Shown here one piece after another: positions 17,682 to 26,370 of a stretch of DNA of 56,558 nucleotides. Positions within the stretch are counted from its first letter, which is position 1. Every line of letters begins with the position of its first letter. The translations under genes and the position numbers were made by a program. The DNA is from Chthonomonadales bacterium (GTDB lineage: Bacteria; Armatimonadota; Chthonomonadetes; Chthonomonadales; CAJBBX01): the NCBI GenBank assembly GCA_027459625.1, contig DAIDHP010000025.1:1-56558 (forward strand). Reading direction: 5' to 3'. The notes under the pieces were generated by a model. The model was not told where the DNA came from, did not search any database, and saw nothing but the letters and a program-made list of their open reading frames with translations.

Positions 17682-18808
17682 ATAAAGAAGTGAATAAAAA
17701 ACTCAGATTGGTTTTTGTAATCGGCTCCCTTGGAAGTGGTGGTGCTGAACGTGTATTATCTATCTTGGCAAATCATTGGGCAGTCTCTGGATGGAATATT
17801 TGCATCATCACTTATGAAGATAAAATAGAGGATTTCTATGATCTTGAAAATAATATCAATCGAATTCATTTGAATTTCTCAACAACTCGAAATATATTAT
17901 CAAAAATCCTCAGATTTATATATGAAACAATTGCATTGCGAAAAGCCATTATAAAATCTAATTCCGGAATTATTATCTCGTTTATAACTTATGCAAATAT
18001 GCGAACATTATGCACCACACGTTTTTTGAACATTCCCGTTATCGTATCAGAGCATTGGGATCCTAATGTCAGACCTATTGGACTTATTCGAAAATGGATA
18101 TGCAATTATCTTTATCCCAAAGCGAAATTTGTTATCACACTTAGCGAAACAGCCAAAAAATATTTTTCTAAGGAGATACAAGCGAAAACACAAGTAATTC
18201 CGAACCCTGTTCTGCTCCCACCAGCCAGCCAAAATTTAGAAAATAAATGTTATACTTCGTTAAAGAAATCATATAAAATCATCTCTCTTGGCCGCTTAAT
18301 TCCAATCAAGGGTTTTGATAGATTAATTATGGCTTTTTCGAAAATTGCCGCGAGCTTTCCCGATTGGTCTCTTGAAATATGGGGTGAAGGGTCTACACGA
18401 AATGATTTGGAACAGATGATAACTCATTTACATTTGGATGGGCGAGTTAAATTACCTGGATTAACAAAAGTACCCTATTGTGAGCTAGTACGATCTGATT
18501 TATTTGTTATGAGTTCACATACAGAAGGATTTCCCATGGCTTTATGCGAAGCAATGGCATGCGGACTTCCAGTAATCAGTTTTGATTGCCCCAGCGGACC
18601 ACGGGAGATTGTACGAGATGGCATGGATGGAATCCTAGTTCCAAATGATGATATAGATGCTCTTGCAAAAACCATAGCATATTTAATAGATAATCCGGAA
18701 GTCCGCGATCAATTGGCGCATAATGCTCGTGATGTAGTGATAAGGTTTGGAATAGAAAAAGTTGCAGCTCAATGGGAGGCCTTAATTGACAAAGCATTGA
18801 GTAAATAA
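17678..18808 (+). CDS. Glycosyltransferase family 4, paralogue of the upstream gene
   Basis: A 376-residue GT-B enzyme. The GTG start at 17678 overlaps the upstream stop codon; the frame stays open further upstream, but only inside the preceding gene. LRLVFVIGSLGSGGAERVLS is the N-terminal fold, LGRLIPIKGFDRLIMAF opens the donor domain, and TEGFPMALCEAMACGLPVIS gives the EX7E motif. It shares the tail VISFDCPSGPREIVRDGMDG with its neighbour, but its composition is much more AT-rich, so the two have had different histories. It should add the sugar before or after the one added by the upstream enzyme. Confidence 0.87.
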   Translation: MNKEVNKKLRLVFVIGSLGSGGAERVLSILANHWAVSGWNICIITYEDKIEDFYDLENNINRIHLNFSTTRNILSKILRFIYETIALRKAIIKSNSGIIISFITYANMRTLCTTRFLNIPVIVSEHWDPNVRPIGLIRKWICNYLYPKAKFVITLSETAKKYFSKEIQAKTQVIPNPVLLPPASQNLENKCYTSLKKSYKIISLGRLIPIKGFDRLIMAFSKIAASFPDWSLEIWGEGSTRNDLEQMITHLHLDGRVKLPGLTKVPYCELVRSDLFVMSSHTEGFPMALCEAMACGLPVISFDCPSGPREIVRDGMDGILVPNDDIDALAKTIAYLIDNPEVRDQLAHNARDVVIRFGIEKVAAQWEALIDKALSK

Positions 18809-18895
18809 AGGAAAATTATTGTATTTAAATTAATGCCATTCATAATAAATTGATATTACCAAATACAGACCCAACCACCAGAGAGGATGAACTTT

Positions 18896-19900
18896 ATGGA
18901 TAAACCAATACGCGTTTTAATGGTAACCAGTGAATGGGTACTATCAGGGGAACCGTATAAACATTCCTTTCTCGGAAGGCAATATCAATTTCTCAAACGC
19001 GAAGGTATAGAGATTGACATTTACTATTTTAAAGCGCGCAAAAAATTATTTAACTATCTCTGGATATGGGTTCGTTTACACCTGAAATTGCTATTCAGCT
19101 CAAATAAACATGATATTATCCATGCCCAATTTGGACAGAGTGGGGTCGTCGCAATGCCAACAAAATTACCTCTTATCGTTACTTTGCGCGGCTGTGATAT
19201 ACTTGGAGAACGTGATAAAGATGGTAATATTATATTAAAAGGTCGAATATTGCAAAGACTTATTCAATGGATGACCAGAAGAGCAGATGCGGTTATCATT
19301 GTGTCAGGACATATGCGTAATTATTTACCTTCAACAATAATACCACATATTATTCCATCCGGATTGGATTTTGAATCTTTGCCCATAATTCCTCAAAATA
19401 AAGCACGTAAGCAACTTGGATTATCCCTGAACGAGAAATATGTTCTCTTTGCGGCAAACCCAGATGAACATAGAAAGCGCTATAATTTAGCAAACGAAGC
19501 TGTTAGAATATTAAATGAGCGAATGACCGCAAAATTAATCGTTTGCTGGAAAGAACCACATGATATGATACCAGTTTATATGAATGCATGTGATGTTTAT
19601 ATCATGACATCTCGCCAGGAGGGTTCTCCTAATGTAGTTAAAGAGGCGCTTGCATGCAATTTGCCTATTGTATCCGTACCTGTTGGGGATGTGCATGAAA
19701 GATTAGATAATGTGGAAGGATGTGAAGTGTGCCCTGATGACAATCCAATACATTTGGCTGATGCACTTGAACGTGTATTACGCCGTGGTGGTCGCATAAA
19801 TGGGCGTGAATCGGTTGCAAACCTAGACGAAAATATATTGGTGCAGAAAGTTATCGCCATTTATAAAGATGCTATCGCGAATCATAATAAGCATAGATGA
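18896..19900 (+). CDS. Glycosyltransferase family 4
   Basis: A 334-residue GT-B enzyme: IRVLMVTSEWVLSGEPYKHS, IHAQFGQSGVVAMP, then a short donor domain ending TSRQEGSPNVVKEALACNLP with the EX7E pair. The ATG at 18896 is preferred over 18887 because the AGAGGA ribosome-binding site lies about 8 bases before it but touches the earlier ATG. Within GT4 it resembles short enzymes with a compact acceptor domain. AT-rich and intact. Linkage cannot be predicted. Confidence 0.83.
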   Translation: MDKPIRVLMVTSEWVLSGEPYKHSFLGRQYQFLKREGIEIDIYYFKARKKLFNYLWIWVRLHLKLLFSSNKHDIIHAQFGQSGVVAMPTKLPLIVTLRGCDILGERDKDGNIILKGRILQRLIQWMTRRADAVIIVSGHMRNYLPSTIIPHIIPSGLDFESLPIIPQNKARKQLGLSLNEKYVLFAANPDEHRKRYNLANEAVRILNERMTAKLIVCWKEPHDMIPVYMNACDVYIMTSRQEGSPNVVKEALACNLPIVSVPVGDVHERLDNVEGCEVCPDDNPIHLADALERVLRRGGRINGRESVANLDENILVQKVIAIYKDAIANHNKHR

Positions 19901-20111
19901 AAATGTGAGAAAGCGTTAGGAAATCAGGCTAATGGGTCAGTAGGACAGTAAAGCATTAGTGCATTAGAGCGTTAGAGTGTTGGGGTTCGGTCTCCCATCC
20001 TCCATCGTCTTTCTTTGCAACTTTGTAGTAAATGTAGTTTAGCATCCGGGCTTTAGTTGCTTAAACACCGACACCGATCCAGATATATCAATATCATAAG
20101 AAAGATTGAAT
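19901..20111 (+). other. Intergenic stretch with short AGCGTTAG/GCATTAG repeats
   Basis: About 210 bp without a gene. The first half repeats variants of AGCGTTAG, AGCATTAG and GCATTAGAGCGTTAG, a low-complexity array of 8-10 bp words. The rest is unremarkable. Confidence 0.5.
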
Positions 20112-21119
20112 ATGCCGCCAATATCCATCATCATTCCCTGCTTAAATGAGCAAGCGCATATTGAAAAATGCATCAGCGACGTATTGGAGTTTACATGCGA
20201 TGATGCTTTTGAAGTAATCATCGCGGATGGAATGTCCACAGATGGAACCCGGGATATTATCAATAGAATTTGCCTGCTATATCCTCGTATTCGAATGATT
20301 GACAATCCAGGAAAAATCCAGGCATCAGGGCTGAATTCCGCAATCATGCAGGCGAAAGGAGATATCATCCTCCGGATAGATGCTCATACCCAATATCCGC
20401 CAAACTATCTGAATACATGTTTGGAAGTTCTTTGTGCGACAAATGCGGACTGTGTTGGAGGCCCTGCATTAACCTCTTCAACTAATTATTTTCAGAAAGC
20501 AAATGCAGCCGCATATCATTCGAAGTTCGCAGTTGGAGGCAGTTCCATTCATCAGTCGGATTTTGAAGGCTATACGGATCATGTGGTGTATGGATGCTAT
20601 CGTAAGTCAAAATTACTGGAAATTGGATTATACGACGAAGAAATGGTGAGAGACGAAGATGCGGAGTTAAACTATCGTCTTGTGAAGTCAGGCGGGAGGA
20701 TCTGGCAATCTCCGGATATAAAGTCTTGGTATTTCCCTCGATCCACTCCCAAAGGACTATTTATGCAATACTGGCAGTATGGGTATTGGAAAGTTCGGTT
20801 AATCCAAAAATGCCATCTCTTTTCTTTCCGTCACCCGATTCCCGCGATATTTGCAGGCTTAATGATAGTGATGATCTTATTATCCCCTTTTTCTATCCAT
20901 GCTCTTTGTACTCTCTTCATTTTTGCCTCTTTATACGGTGTTGTTTCGGTTTGCGCATCACTAATAACAGCATCAAAAAATAGTTGGTCTCTTCTTCCAG
21001 TGCTTCCTCTGGTTTTTGGCTGCTACCATTTCGGTTACGGGCTTGGTTTTCTTGCCGGAGTGTGGGATTTTGTAATATTGAGAAAGCAAAAGGGTAGATA
21101 CACTCGTGTGACCAGATAA
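20112..21119 (+). CDS. Membrane-anchored glycosyltransferase family 2 (ExoA-like)
   Basis: A 335-residue GT-A enzyme. ISIIIPCLNEQAHIEKCI, IIADGMSTDGTRDII, the metal-binding RIDAH (DXD position, about residue 94) and the base-containing VRDEDAELNYRLVKSGG region are all present. The C-terminus has three or so hydrophobic helices (about 245-320) that would tether it to the inner membrane. This is the arrangement of ExoA-type succinoglycan transferases. The TTG at 20106 is a possible longer start but ATG 20112 gives the usual N-terminus. Moderate GC content. Confidence 0.85.
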   Translation: MPPISIIIPCLNEQAHIEKCISDVLEFTCDDAFEVIIADGMSTDGTRDIINRICLLYPRIRMIDNPGKIQASGLNSAIMQAKGDIILRIDAHTQYPPNYLNTCLEVLCATNADCVGGPALTSSTNYFQKANAAAYHSKFAVGGSSIHQSDFEGYTDHVVYGCYRKSKLLEIGLYDEEMVRDEDAELNYRLVKSGGRIWQSPDIKSWYFPRSTPKGLFMQYWQYGYWKVRLIQKCHLFSFRHPIPAIFAGLMIVMILLSPFSIHALCTLFIFASLYGVVSVCASLITASKNSWSLLPVLPLVFGCYHFGYGLGFLAGVWDFVILRKQKGRYTRVTR

Positions 21120-21266
21120 TAATTAACGACAATACGATACACTGAGTAGCATAATGGCAATTTTTATCTCAAATATAAGTAGACAGTAATAAGTTAAACT
21201 CTGGTGGGGCCATCTGTACTCCCCTATCACGAAAGTATATTTATGTATACAATAAGGAGACCAATT

Positions 21267-22337
21267 ATGAGTATAAGAAAAATGCATATATACACCGGTG
21301 CTTATGATTACTGGTATGACAATTATCAGGCTTATTATTTAGCCGGCTTAATAGATGAATTAAATAAGCAAAGGATAGATTATAATATCAATTACATCAA
21401 TTCACCCCAAAAATTGCTCAGCTTTATTAGAAAAATCCGCTATTCTGTAAAAATAAATAAAATATCAATGAATATAATTTCCAACTATTTAGATAAAATG
21501 TTTTTTAAATTAAAAAATGATTACAATACTCCATCAGGAATGTTTGATGGTTTAACTGGACAATATATTATTGAATTAGATAACGGAAGTGAAAAAAAAA
21601 TATGCATAGATTCAAGAGATGGCGGGTGGGTCGGAAATGAAACTCTTTTGAATTGGAGTGATATATATTTTAAATCAAATTATCATATCATAAATCAATA
21701 TGATAATAAAGTTAAACCAATTATTAATGGTAATCCTAGAATATTAAATTTTATTCCAGATTTAATAAATATGCGTTCTACTGAAAAAATATATGATGTA
21801 TTTTGCTTCATAAGGGTTTGGGAAGAAAACCGTGAGCACGTGATAAAATTTATTGAATCGATTTCGCATATAAACTGTTCCAAATATGTATGTGCTTATT
21901 TAGTTGGAAATAATTTATCAGATATTAAACAGAGATTAAAATATGCTAATATAGCATATACAACAAAAAGCATGAATCTTAAGAAATTATGGTATTTATC
22001 ATCACATTCAAGAATAAATATAATTCGATTAGGTGTACATAAATGTGTTCCATGGAGAATGATGGATATGCTATCCATGGCTAATTGCGTTGCATTAGAC
22101 AAAAAACCGTATACTGTTTGGCCAACACCGCTCAATAGTAATACAAATTATATCAATTTAGATATATCCGACACATCAGAATATCAGTACGATGCCCTAC
22201 CTTATATCATCAATCACGCTTTATCTAATAGTAATTACATAAAAGACATTCAAAATAACAACGCCTTATATTTTGATCAGCACTGTTCTCCAAATAAAGT
22301 CGGAGAATATATATTAAACACAATATTAGATTCATAA
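21267..22337 (+). CDS. Uncharacterised cluster protein, possibly a GT-B glycosyltransferase
   Basis: A 356-residue soluble protein that I do not recognise with certainty. It starts IRKMHIYTGAYDYWYDNYQA, has a central ILNFIPDLINMRSTEKIYDVFCFIRVWEENREH that resembles the start of a GT-B donor domain, and ends with WRMMDMLSMANCVALDKKP, where donor-site residues of GT-B enzymes usually lie. No EX7E motif is visible. ATG 21267 has an AAGGAG ribosome-binding site at 21254-21259; the frame is open upstream but those starts have no such site. Very AT-rich, as expected for an imported cluster gene. Function is inferred only from context. Confidence 0.6.
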   Translation: MSIRKMHIYTGAYDYWYDNYQAYYLAGLIDELNKQRIDYNINYINSPQKLLSFIRKIRYSVKINKISMNIISNYLDKMFFKLKNDYNTPSGMFDGLTGQYIIELDNGSEKKICIDSRDGGWVGNETLLNWSDIYFKSNYHIINQYDNKVKPIINGNPRILNFIPDLINMRSTEKIYDVFCFIRVWEENREHVIKFIESISHINCSKYVCAYLVGNNLSDIKQRLKYANIAYTTKSMNLKKLWYLSSHSRINIIRLGVHKCVPWRMMDMLSMANCVALDKKPYTVWPTPLNSNTNYINLDISDTSEYQYDALPYIINHALSNSNYIKDIQNNNALYFDQHCSPNKVGEYILNTILDS

Positions 22338-22436
22338 CTATTTAATCATTTAACTTATTGTAATATAGTTAAAGTTTTAATAATATAAAAATATGCTTAA
22401 ATATTAATGAATATGCTCATATAGCTAATACAACCA

Positions 22437-23363
22437 ATGGAATGGCACAAAGGAAAGCGCTTCGCATTCACCATCGTGGACGACACGGACGAATCGACAT
22501 ATGAAAACGTCTCGCAAATCTACGCGCATTTGCGGGATTGCGGCGTGCTCACAACCAAAACGGTATGGCCCTGCGCTCCGACCTCCTCGCCATTGACCGG
22601 CGGTGAAACCCTGGAAGATATGCGGTATCGAGAATGGGTATTGAAATTACAGGAGGAGGGCTTCGAGATCGCCTTCCACGGCGCCACAGATCACTCCTCC
22701 ACACGCGAGAACACTCTGCGCGCCCTGGCTCGCTTTCTCGATATTTTCGGGTGTTATCCGAAGCTTTACGCCACGCACAGCAGGCAGGCGGAGGGGATGT
22801 ACTGGGGGGAGCGGAGATTATCCGGGGCAAGGCGCGGGATTTACCGAACTCTTCAGCGCCTCCGCGGAGCGAACACTCTGTTTTACGGGGATGATCCCGG
22901 CAGCGAGTATTTCTGGGGGGATATCTGCAGGGAGAGGATCACCTACGTGCGCAATTTCACCTTCCCCGAGGCGAATACGCTTTCCCGCGATCCGGCGGCG
23001 CCCTATCACGACCCGTGCAAGCCGTATGTGAATTTCTGGTTCAGCGCCGGCATCGGTCGGGATTATGGTTCGCTCTGTGAACTGATATCGGAGCGCAGCC
23101 AGGATCGCCTTATGGAGGAGGGCGGACTGTGTATTGTGTATGCGCACCTCGGCAGACAGCCCGACGATGGCGGCGCGGCCGTGGCGGAGTTCAAGCGGCT
23201 GATATCGAGGCTCTCGAAACTGCCCGGGTGGTTTGCGCCGGCTTCGGAGATACTGGATCATCTGCGAGCACAACCGGGATGGAAACCGGATATCGAACCT
23301 CAGGTCCTGCGGCGGATGGAGTGGCGCTGGCTGCTGGGGAAGATAAGGGTCGGGGCGGATTAG
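22437..23363 (+). CDS. Polysaccharide-deacetylase-like protein (NodB fold family)
   Basis: A 308-residue protein. The opening GKRFAFTIVDDTDESTYENV places a DDTD motif where NodB-type deacetylases have the catalytic TFDD. FEIAFHGATDHSSTRENT gives the histidine pair expected for motif 2 (H.....H), and LYATHSRQAEGMYWGERR follows. These residues suggest a metal-dependent carbohydrate esterase that removes acetyl groups from a glycan. There is no signal peptide, so it may act in the cytoplasm. It is GC-rich, and the island's AT-rich part ends here. The dispersed inverted-repeat element begins directly after its stop codon. Confidence 0.72.
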   Translation: MEWHKGKRFAFTIVDDTDESTYENVSQIYAHLRDCGVLTTKTVWPCAPTSSPLTGGETLEDMRYREWVLKLQEEGFEIAFHGATDHSSTRENTLRALARFLDIFGCYPKLYATHSRQAEGMYWGERRLSGARRGIYRTLQRLRGANTLFYGDDPGSEYFWGDICRERITYVRNFTFPEANTLSRDPAAPYHDPCKPYVNFWFSAGIGRDYGSLCELISERSQDRLMEEGGLCIVYAHLGRQPDDGGAAVAEFKRLISRLSKLPGWFAPASEILDHLRAQPGWKPDIEPQVLRRMEWRWLLGKIRVGAD

Positions 23364-23605
23364 GGAGAACGGCGGATAAAGACGCACCGCGGAGAACGCG
23401 GAGAACGGCGGATAACTGCTCACCGCAGAGAACGCGGAGAACGCGGAGAACGGCGATTTTGGGATTTGGATTATTAGGAAGTGTAAGGATAATCAAACGG
23501 TTAGGGTTATCATAATCGTCTTAAAGACTATCCAGGTGAAACTCCAGAACTCTCTGCGTGCTCTGCGATCTCTGCGGTGCGCCTTTATCCGCCGTTGACA
23601 CCAGT
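23364..23605 (-). repeat. Inverted-repeat element, copy A (minus orientation)
   Basis: Arms rich in AACGCGGAGAACGCGGAG and GGCGGATAA words surround a unique core. On the minus strand the core reads ATAACCCTAACCGTTTGATT, nearly the same as the core of copy C. The left arm is expanded by extra copies of its short words. It starts directly after the stop codon of the deacetylase-like gene. Confidence 0.8.
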
Positions 23606-23662
23606 CATTTATCCAAAAAAAATATCAAGCCGGCAGCATTAAATCCGAAAAACCGGCATTTT

Positions 23663-23678
23663 TGGCATGCATCATGCA
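23663..23678 (+). promoter_or_regulatory. Sigma-54-like promoter of the first PEP-CTERM gene
   Basis: TGGCATG, four bases, then ATGCA: GG and GC are exactly ten bases apart, as sigma-54 (RpoN) requires. The match to TGGCACR-N4-TTGCW has two mismatches. It lies about 60 bp before the ATG. PEP-CTERM genes in known exosortase systems are often under sigma-54 control, which supports the call. Confidence 0.6.
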
Positions 23679-23738
23679 GTTATAGAAAATAAACCCTATA
23701 ATCGTTTCAAGTTGGTAATTTTCAAAAGGAGAGAAACA

Positions 23739-24446
23739 ATGACCTCGAATAAACCATTCCGCGTCTTAGCAGCGTTCGCGGTCGTATTGTTGATATTAAG
23801 CCTTGGGGGGGTGCAAGCTCTCGGGCAGAGTTACAGCAGTTACAACACGTTGTTTTCCGGATTCACCGTTACTCAAACAACGAATTCGTCGGAACAGCCG
23901 ACTTTCGGCTTCAGTTCGAATTCAAATCAGGTGACCATCAATGGCGCCTCCTACACTCTGAACGACATTAGCTCCTTTGCGTTATTGTATTCCGCCGCGC
24001 CAACAACAAAGCCAGTTCAGATACCAACTTCGTATATTGGAAATTACGAAGCAGATAGTTCAACCACATGGCAATCGTTTTCTACTGTCTACAAAGTCGA
24101 CAAACAACAAGTGTTTGGCTGGGCATCTCCAAATTCCGGCACTTTACAACCAGGGGACATAGAGCCGTCAAATACTGGTTTCTCCACCGGGCAGGTTTTT
24201 AGCTTTGCTTCGTCTCCTCTACCTTCAGGATATAATTATGGTTTCGATATATCCTTGAAAGGTACTCCTGGTGCTGCGAGTCCTTTTGGTGGTTCTTTTG
24301 ATACTTCAGGGAATTCAACCGGAAGGGTGACACTTACACAGCCCGTGCCCGAACCGCCCTTCCTCCAGTTGGGTGTTCTTCTGGCGTGCGCAGGGCTGAT
24401 GGGGTTATGGAGGATTCGCCTCGCTCGCGTTGCAGCGTGTGTTTGA
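23739..24446 (+). CDS. Secreted PEP-CTERM sorting-domain protein
   Basis: A 235-residue exported protein. It begins with a signal peptide (FRVLAAFAVVLLILSLGGV, cleavage probably after QALGQ). The C-terminal 33 residues form a PEP-CTERM signal: VPEPP, a hydrophobic helix, then the basic WRIRLAR. Exosortase is known to process such signals and release or anchor the protein in the exopolysaccharide matrix. No exosortase gene is in the window. The middle is Ser/Thr/Gly-rich without a known domain. The ATG has an AAAAGGAGAG ribosome-binding site, so it is preferred over the upstream frame extension. Confidence 0.87.
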   Translation: MTSNKPFRVLAAFAVVLLILSLGGVQALGQSYSSYNTLFSGFTVTQTTNSSEQPTFGFSSNSNQVTINGASYTLNDISSFALLYSAAPTTKPVQIPTSYIGNYEADSSTTWQSFSTVYKVDKQQVFGWASPNSGTLQPGDIEPSNTGFSTGQVFSFASSPLPSGYNYGFDISLKGTPGAASPFGGSFDTSGNSTGRVTLTQPVPEPPFLQLGVLLACAGLMGLWRIRLARVAACV

Positions 24447-24550
24447 GCATAGATCATTTTTCGCCAGAATAAACGGGGGGCTGGGGAAGGCGTCTGAACC
24501 CTCGCCCCCGTTTCCTCGTAAAGTTTTTTCTGCACAGCGTTATAATGACT

Positions 24551-24775
24551 GTTAACGGCTCCATGCGGAGCACGGCGGATAACGGCTCAACGCGGAGCAC
24601 GCAGAGGTGCGGAGAAACACAGAGAGATTTAGAGTTTTACTTGGACAGTCTTTTGATGGATTATTATAACTTTCAGCGTTTGACATTCCTGGAGCTTCTC
24701 TGAAAGCCAAATTACAATATCGCCGTTCTCCGCGCCTCCGCGCACTTTGCGTTGCGTCTTTTTCTGCTTTTTGTG
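24551..24775 (+). repeat. Inverted-repeat element, copy B
   Basis: The left arm (AACGGCTCCATGCGGAGCAC, then AACGCGGAGCACGCAGAGG) and right arm (GCCGTTCTCCGCGCCTCCGC) surround a core with TTATAACTTTCAGCGTTTGA, the diverged equivalent of the copy A and C core. It lies ~100 bp after the first PEP-CTERM gene. Its right end (GCTTTTTGTGGTTGGCG) joins directly to the ~120 bp tandem repeats. Confidence 0.8.
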
Positions 24776-25165
24776 GTTGGCGAAAGTCACCCGGTCACTT
24801 CGTTCCCGGCTCGGATTAATGTTTCCCCAATCCTGTCCATCCTTAAAATCCCTTAATCGTGTTCCGAATCCAAGCCCTGAATCCCGCCACCGGTGTCGAT
24901 AGCCGAAACATACCCGGTCACTTCGTTCCCGGTTAGGATTAATGTTTCCCAATCCTGTCCATCCTTAAAATCCCTTAATCGTGTTCTGATCCCAAACCCT
25001 TAATTCCGCTGCCGGTGTAGATATCCGAAGGTTACCCGGTCACTTCGTTCCCGGTTAGGATAGGCCCCATCCTGACCATCCTTATATCCTTTCATCGTGT
25101 TCAGACCCTCCCCATCCTGTCCATCCTTAAAAATCCTTTCATCGTGATCCAAACCCAAAACCCGG
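24776..25165 (+). repeat. ~120 bp tandem repeats, three copies
   Basis: Each unit carries CCGGTCACTTCGTTCCCGG, then a CCATCCTGTCCATCCTTAAA-type segment, a CATCGTGTTC stretch and a variable joint with CCGGTGTAGATA. The marker word occurs at 24790, 24913 and 25035, giving 122-123 bp spacing. The last unit is partial. Confidence 0.85.
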
Positions 25166-25216
25166 TATCCGCAAACGTACCGGATTTAGGGGGAAACGGT
25201 GCAATAAGGCAATTGT

Positions 25217-25232
25217 TGGTATGGGTTTTGTA
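25217..25232 (+). promoter_or_regulatory. Weak sigma-54-like site upstream of the second PEP-CTERM gene
   Basis: TGGTATG, four bases, TTGTA. The GG is in place but the -12 GC reads GT, so this is a weaker match than the site at 23663. It would give a leader of about 150 bases. Confidence 0.3.
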
Positions 25233-25389
25233 CTAATAGAAATCAGGAGAGATTGCATTCCCGCCTGAATTTTCCGTCTGCAAGCGAATGTCGCGCGCTC
25301 GGATGCAGGTAAAAGAGTTCGAAACGCCAAGCGGAGTTCAAGCACGGAGATGCAAGCCATCTATCAAATAACCTTGCAAGGAGAAGTGG

Positions 25390-26157
25390 ATGTTAAAAAA
25401 AGCTTTAATGTTCGGGGTGTTGTTTGCGCTCGCGCTCGTCGCGGTTCATCCTTCCGACGCTGCGACGGTTGATGTCACCTCCGCCCTTGGGTTGCACAAC
25501 ACCGGCGAATCCGCAACCATCAATGGGACTGCGATGGACGCCAATTACACGTATGGTTACACAGCGGGGGATACTGTCGTCGGTGGGGTCGCGCCGACGA
25601 GTCTGAGCGATTTCGCGATGTCGGGCAGCCCCTACATCACTAACGCGGGGCAATTCCCCATCAGCACGCATAACTGGTATCCGGATAGCTCGAACGGATC
25701 TTCGAACTGGATTTCGCCTCAGTCCGGTTATGACAATAGTCAGACGAGCCCGGCGGGGTATTACGCGTATGTCACCACGCTAACTCTTCCAAACGCCGCG
25801 CCGGCGGGGCTTACCTTCAGCTTTAGCGGTGATTGGGCGACGGATAATCTAGGCGAGGGGATTTGGTTGAACGGAACCATGATACCCGGCAGCGGAATGG
25901 GGACAGGCAACCTGAATTCGGCGAATTTCCAGCAGTTGCACGGTTTTTCGTTCGACACTCCGCTGAACTACGGTCAGAATACGCTCGCTTTCATCGTGTA
26001 TAACACCCCGTACAACGGCGCGAACCCAACCGGTCTGAGGGTCGCGAACTTGGATGTCACGACCACGCAGCCGGTTCCGGAGCCTGGCGTGATGCAACTC
26101 CTCGGCACCTTGTTCTGTTCCGGGGGCGCGTTCGCGTTGCGACGTCGCAGAGCGTAG
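25390..26157 (+). CDS. Secreted PEP-CTERM sorting-domain protein
   Basis: A 255-residue exported protein. The signal peptide is KKALMFGVLFALALVAVHPSDA. The mature part is Ser/Thr/Asn/Gly-rich and ends VPEPGVMQLLGTLFCSGGAF plus ALRRRRA, a textbook PEP-CTERM signal (residues 229-255). The central WATDNLGEGIWLNGTMIPGSG resembles the carbohydrate-binding beta-sandwich segments seen in other PEP-CTERM proteins, but no named domain can be assigned. An AAGGAG ribosome-binding site lies 6-11 bases before the ATG. It is flanked on both sides by the repeat blocks. Exosortase substrate status is inferred from the tail. Confidence 0.87.
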   Translation: MLKKALMFGVLFALALVAVHPSDAATVDVTSALGLHNTGESATINGTAMDANYTYGYTAGDTVVGGVAPTSLSDFAMSGSPYITNAGQFPISTHNWYPDSSNGSSNWISPQSGYDNSQTSPAGYYAYVTTLTLPNAAPAGLTFSFSGDWATDNLGEGIWLNGTMIPGSGMGTGNLNSANFQQLHGFSFDTPLNYGQNTLAFIVYNTPYNGANPTGLRVANLDVTTTQPVPEPGVMQLLGTLFCSGGAFALRRRRA

Positions 26158-26370
26158 AACGGCGTATAACGGCGCAACGCAGAGTACGCAGAGGCGCGGA
26201 GAACCGCAGAGAATTTTAGAGTGTGACTGGGTGGTTTTTAAGTCGATGATGATAACCCTAAGCGTTTGATTATCCTTAGACTTCTCATAAAATCAAATTC
26301 TAAAATCGTCTTTCTCCGCCGTTCCCCGCGCCTTCTGCGTTGCGCCTTAGAATGCTTTTTGGCTGGCGGT
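26158..26370 (+). repeat. Inverted-repeat element, copy C
   Basis: The left arm AACGGCGTATAACGGCGCAA begins at the base next to the stop codon of the second PEP-CTERM gene. The core ATAACCCTAAGCGTTTGATT matches copy A. The right arm (TTTCTCCGCCGTTCCCCGCG) runs into GGCTGGCGG and the tandem repeats. Confidence 0.82.

Noticed and set aside
25266-25385. Possible cyclic-di-GMP riboswitch in the leader of the second PEP-CTERM gene
   Set aside because: GATGCAAGCC resembles part of the GEMM motif, but the tetraloop-receptor arrangement and paired stems cannot be drawn.
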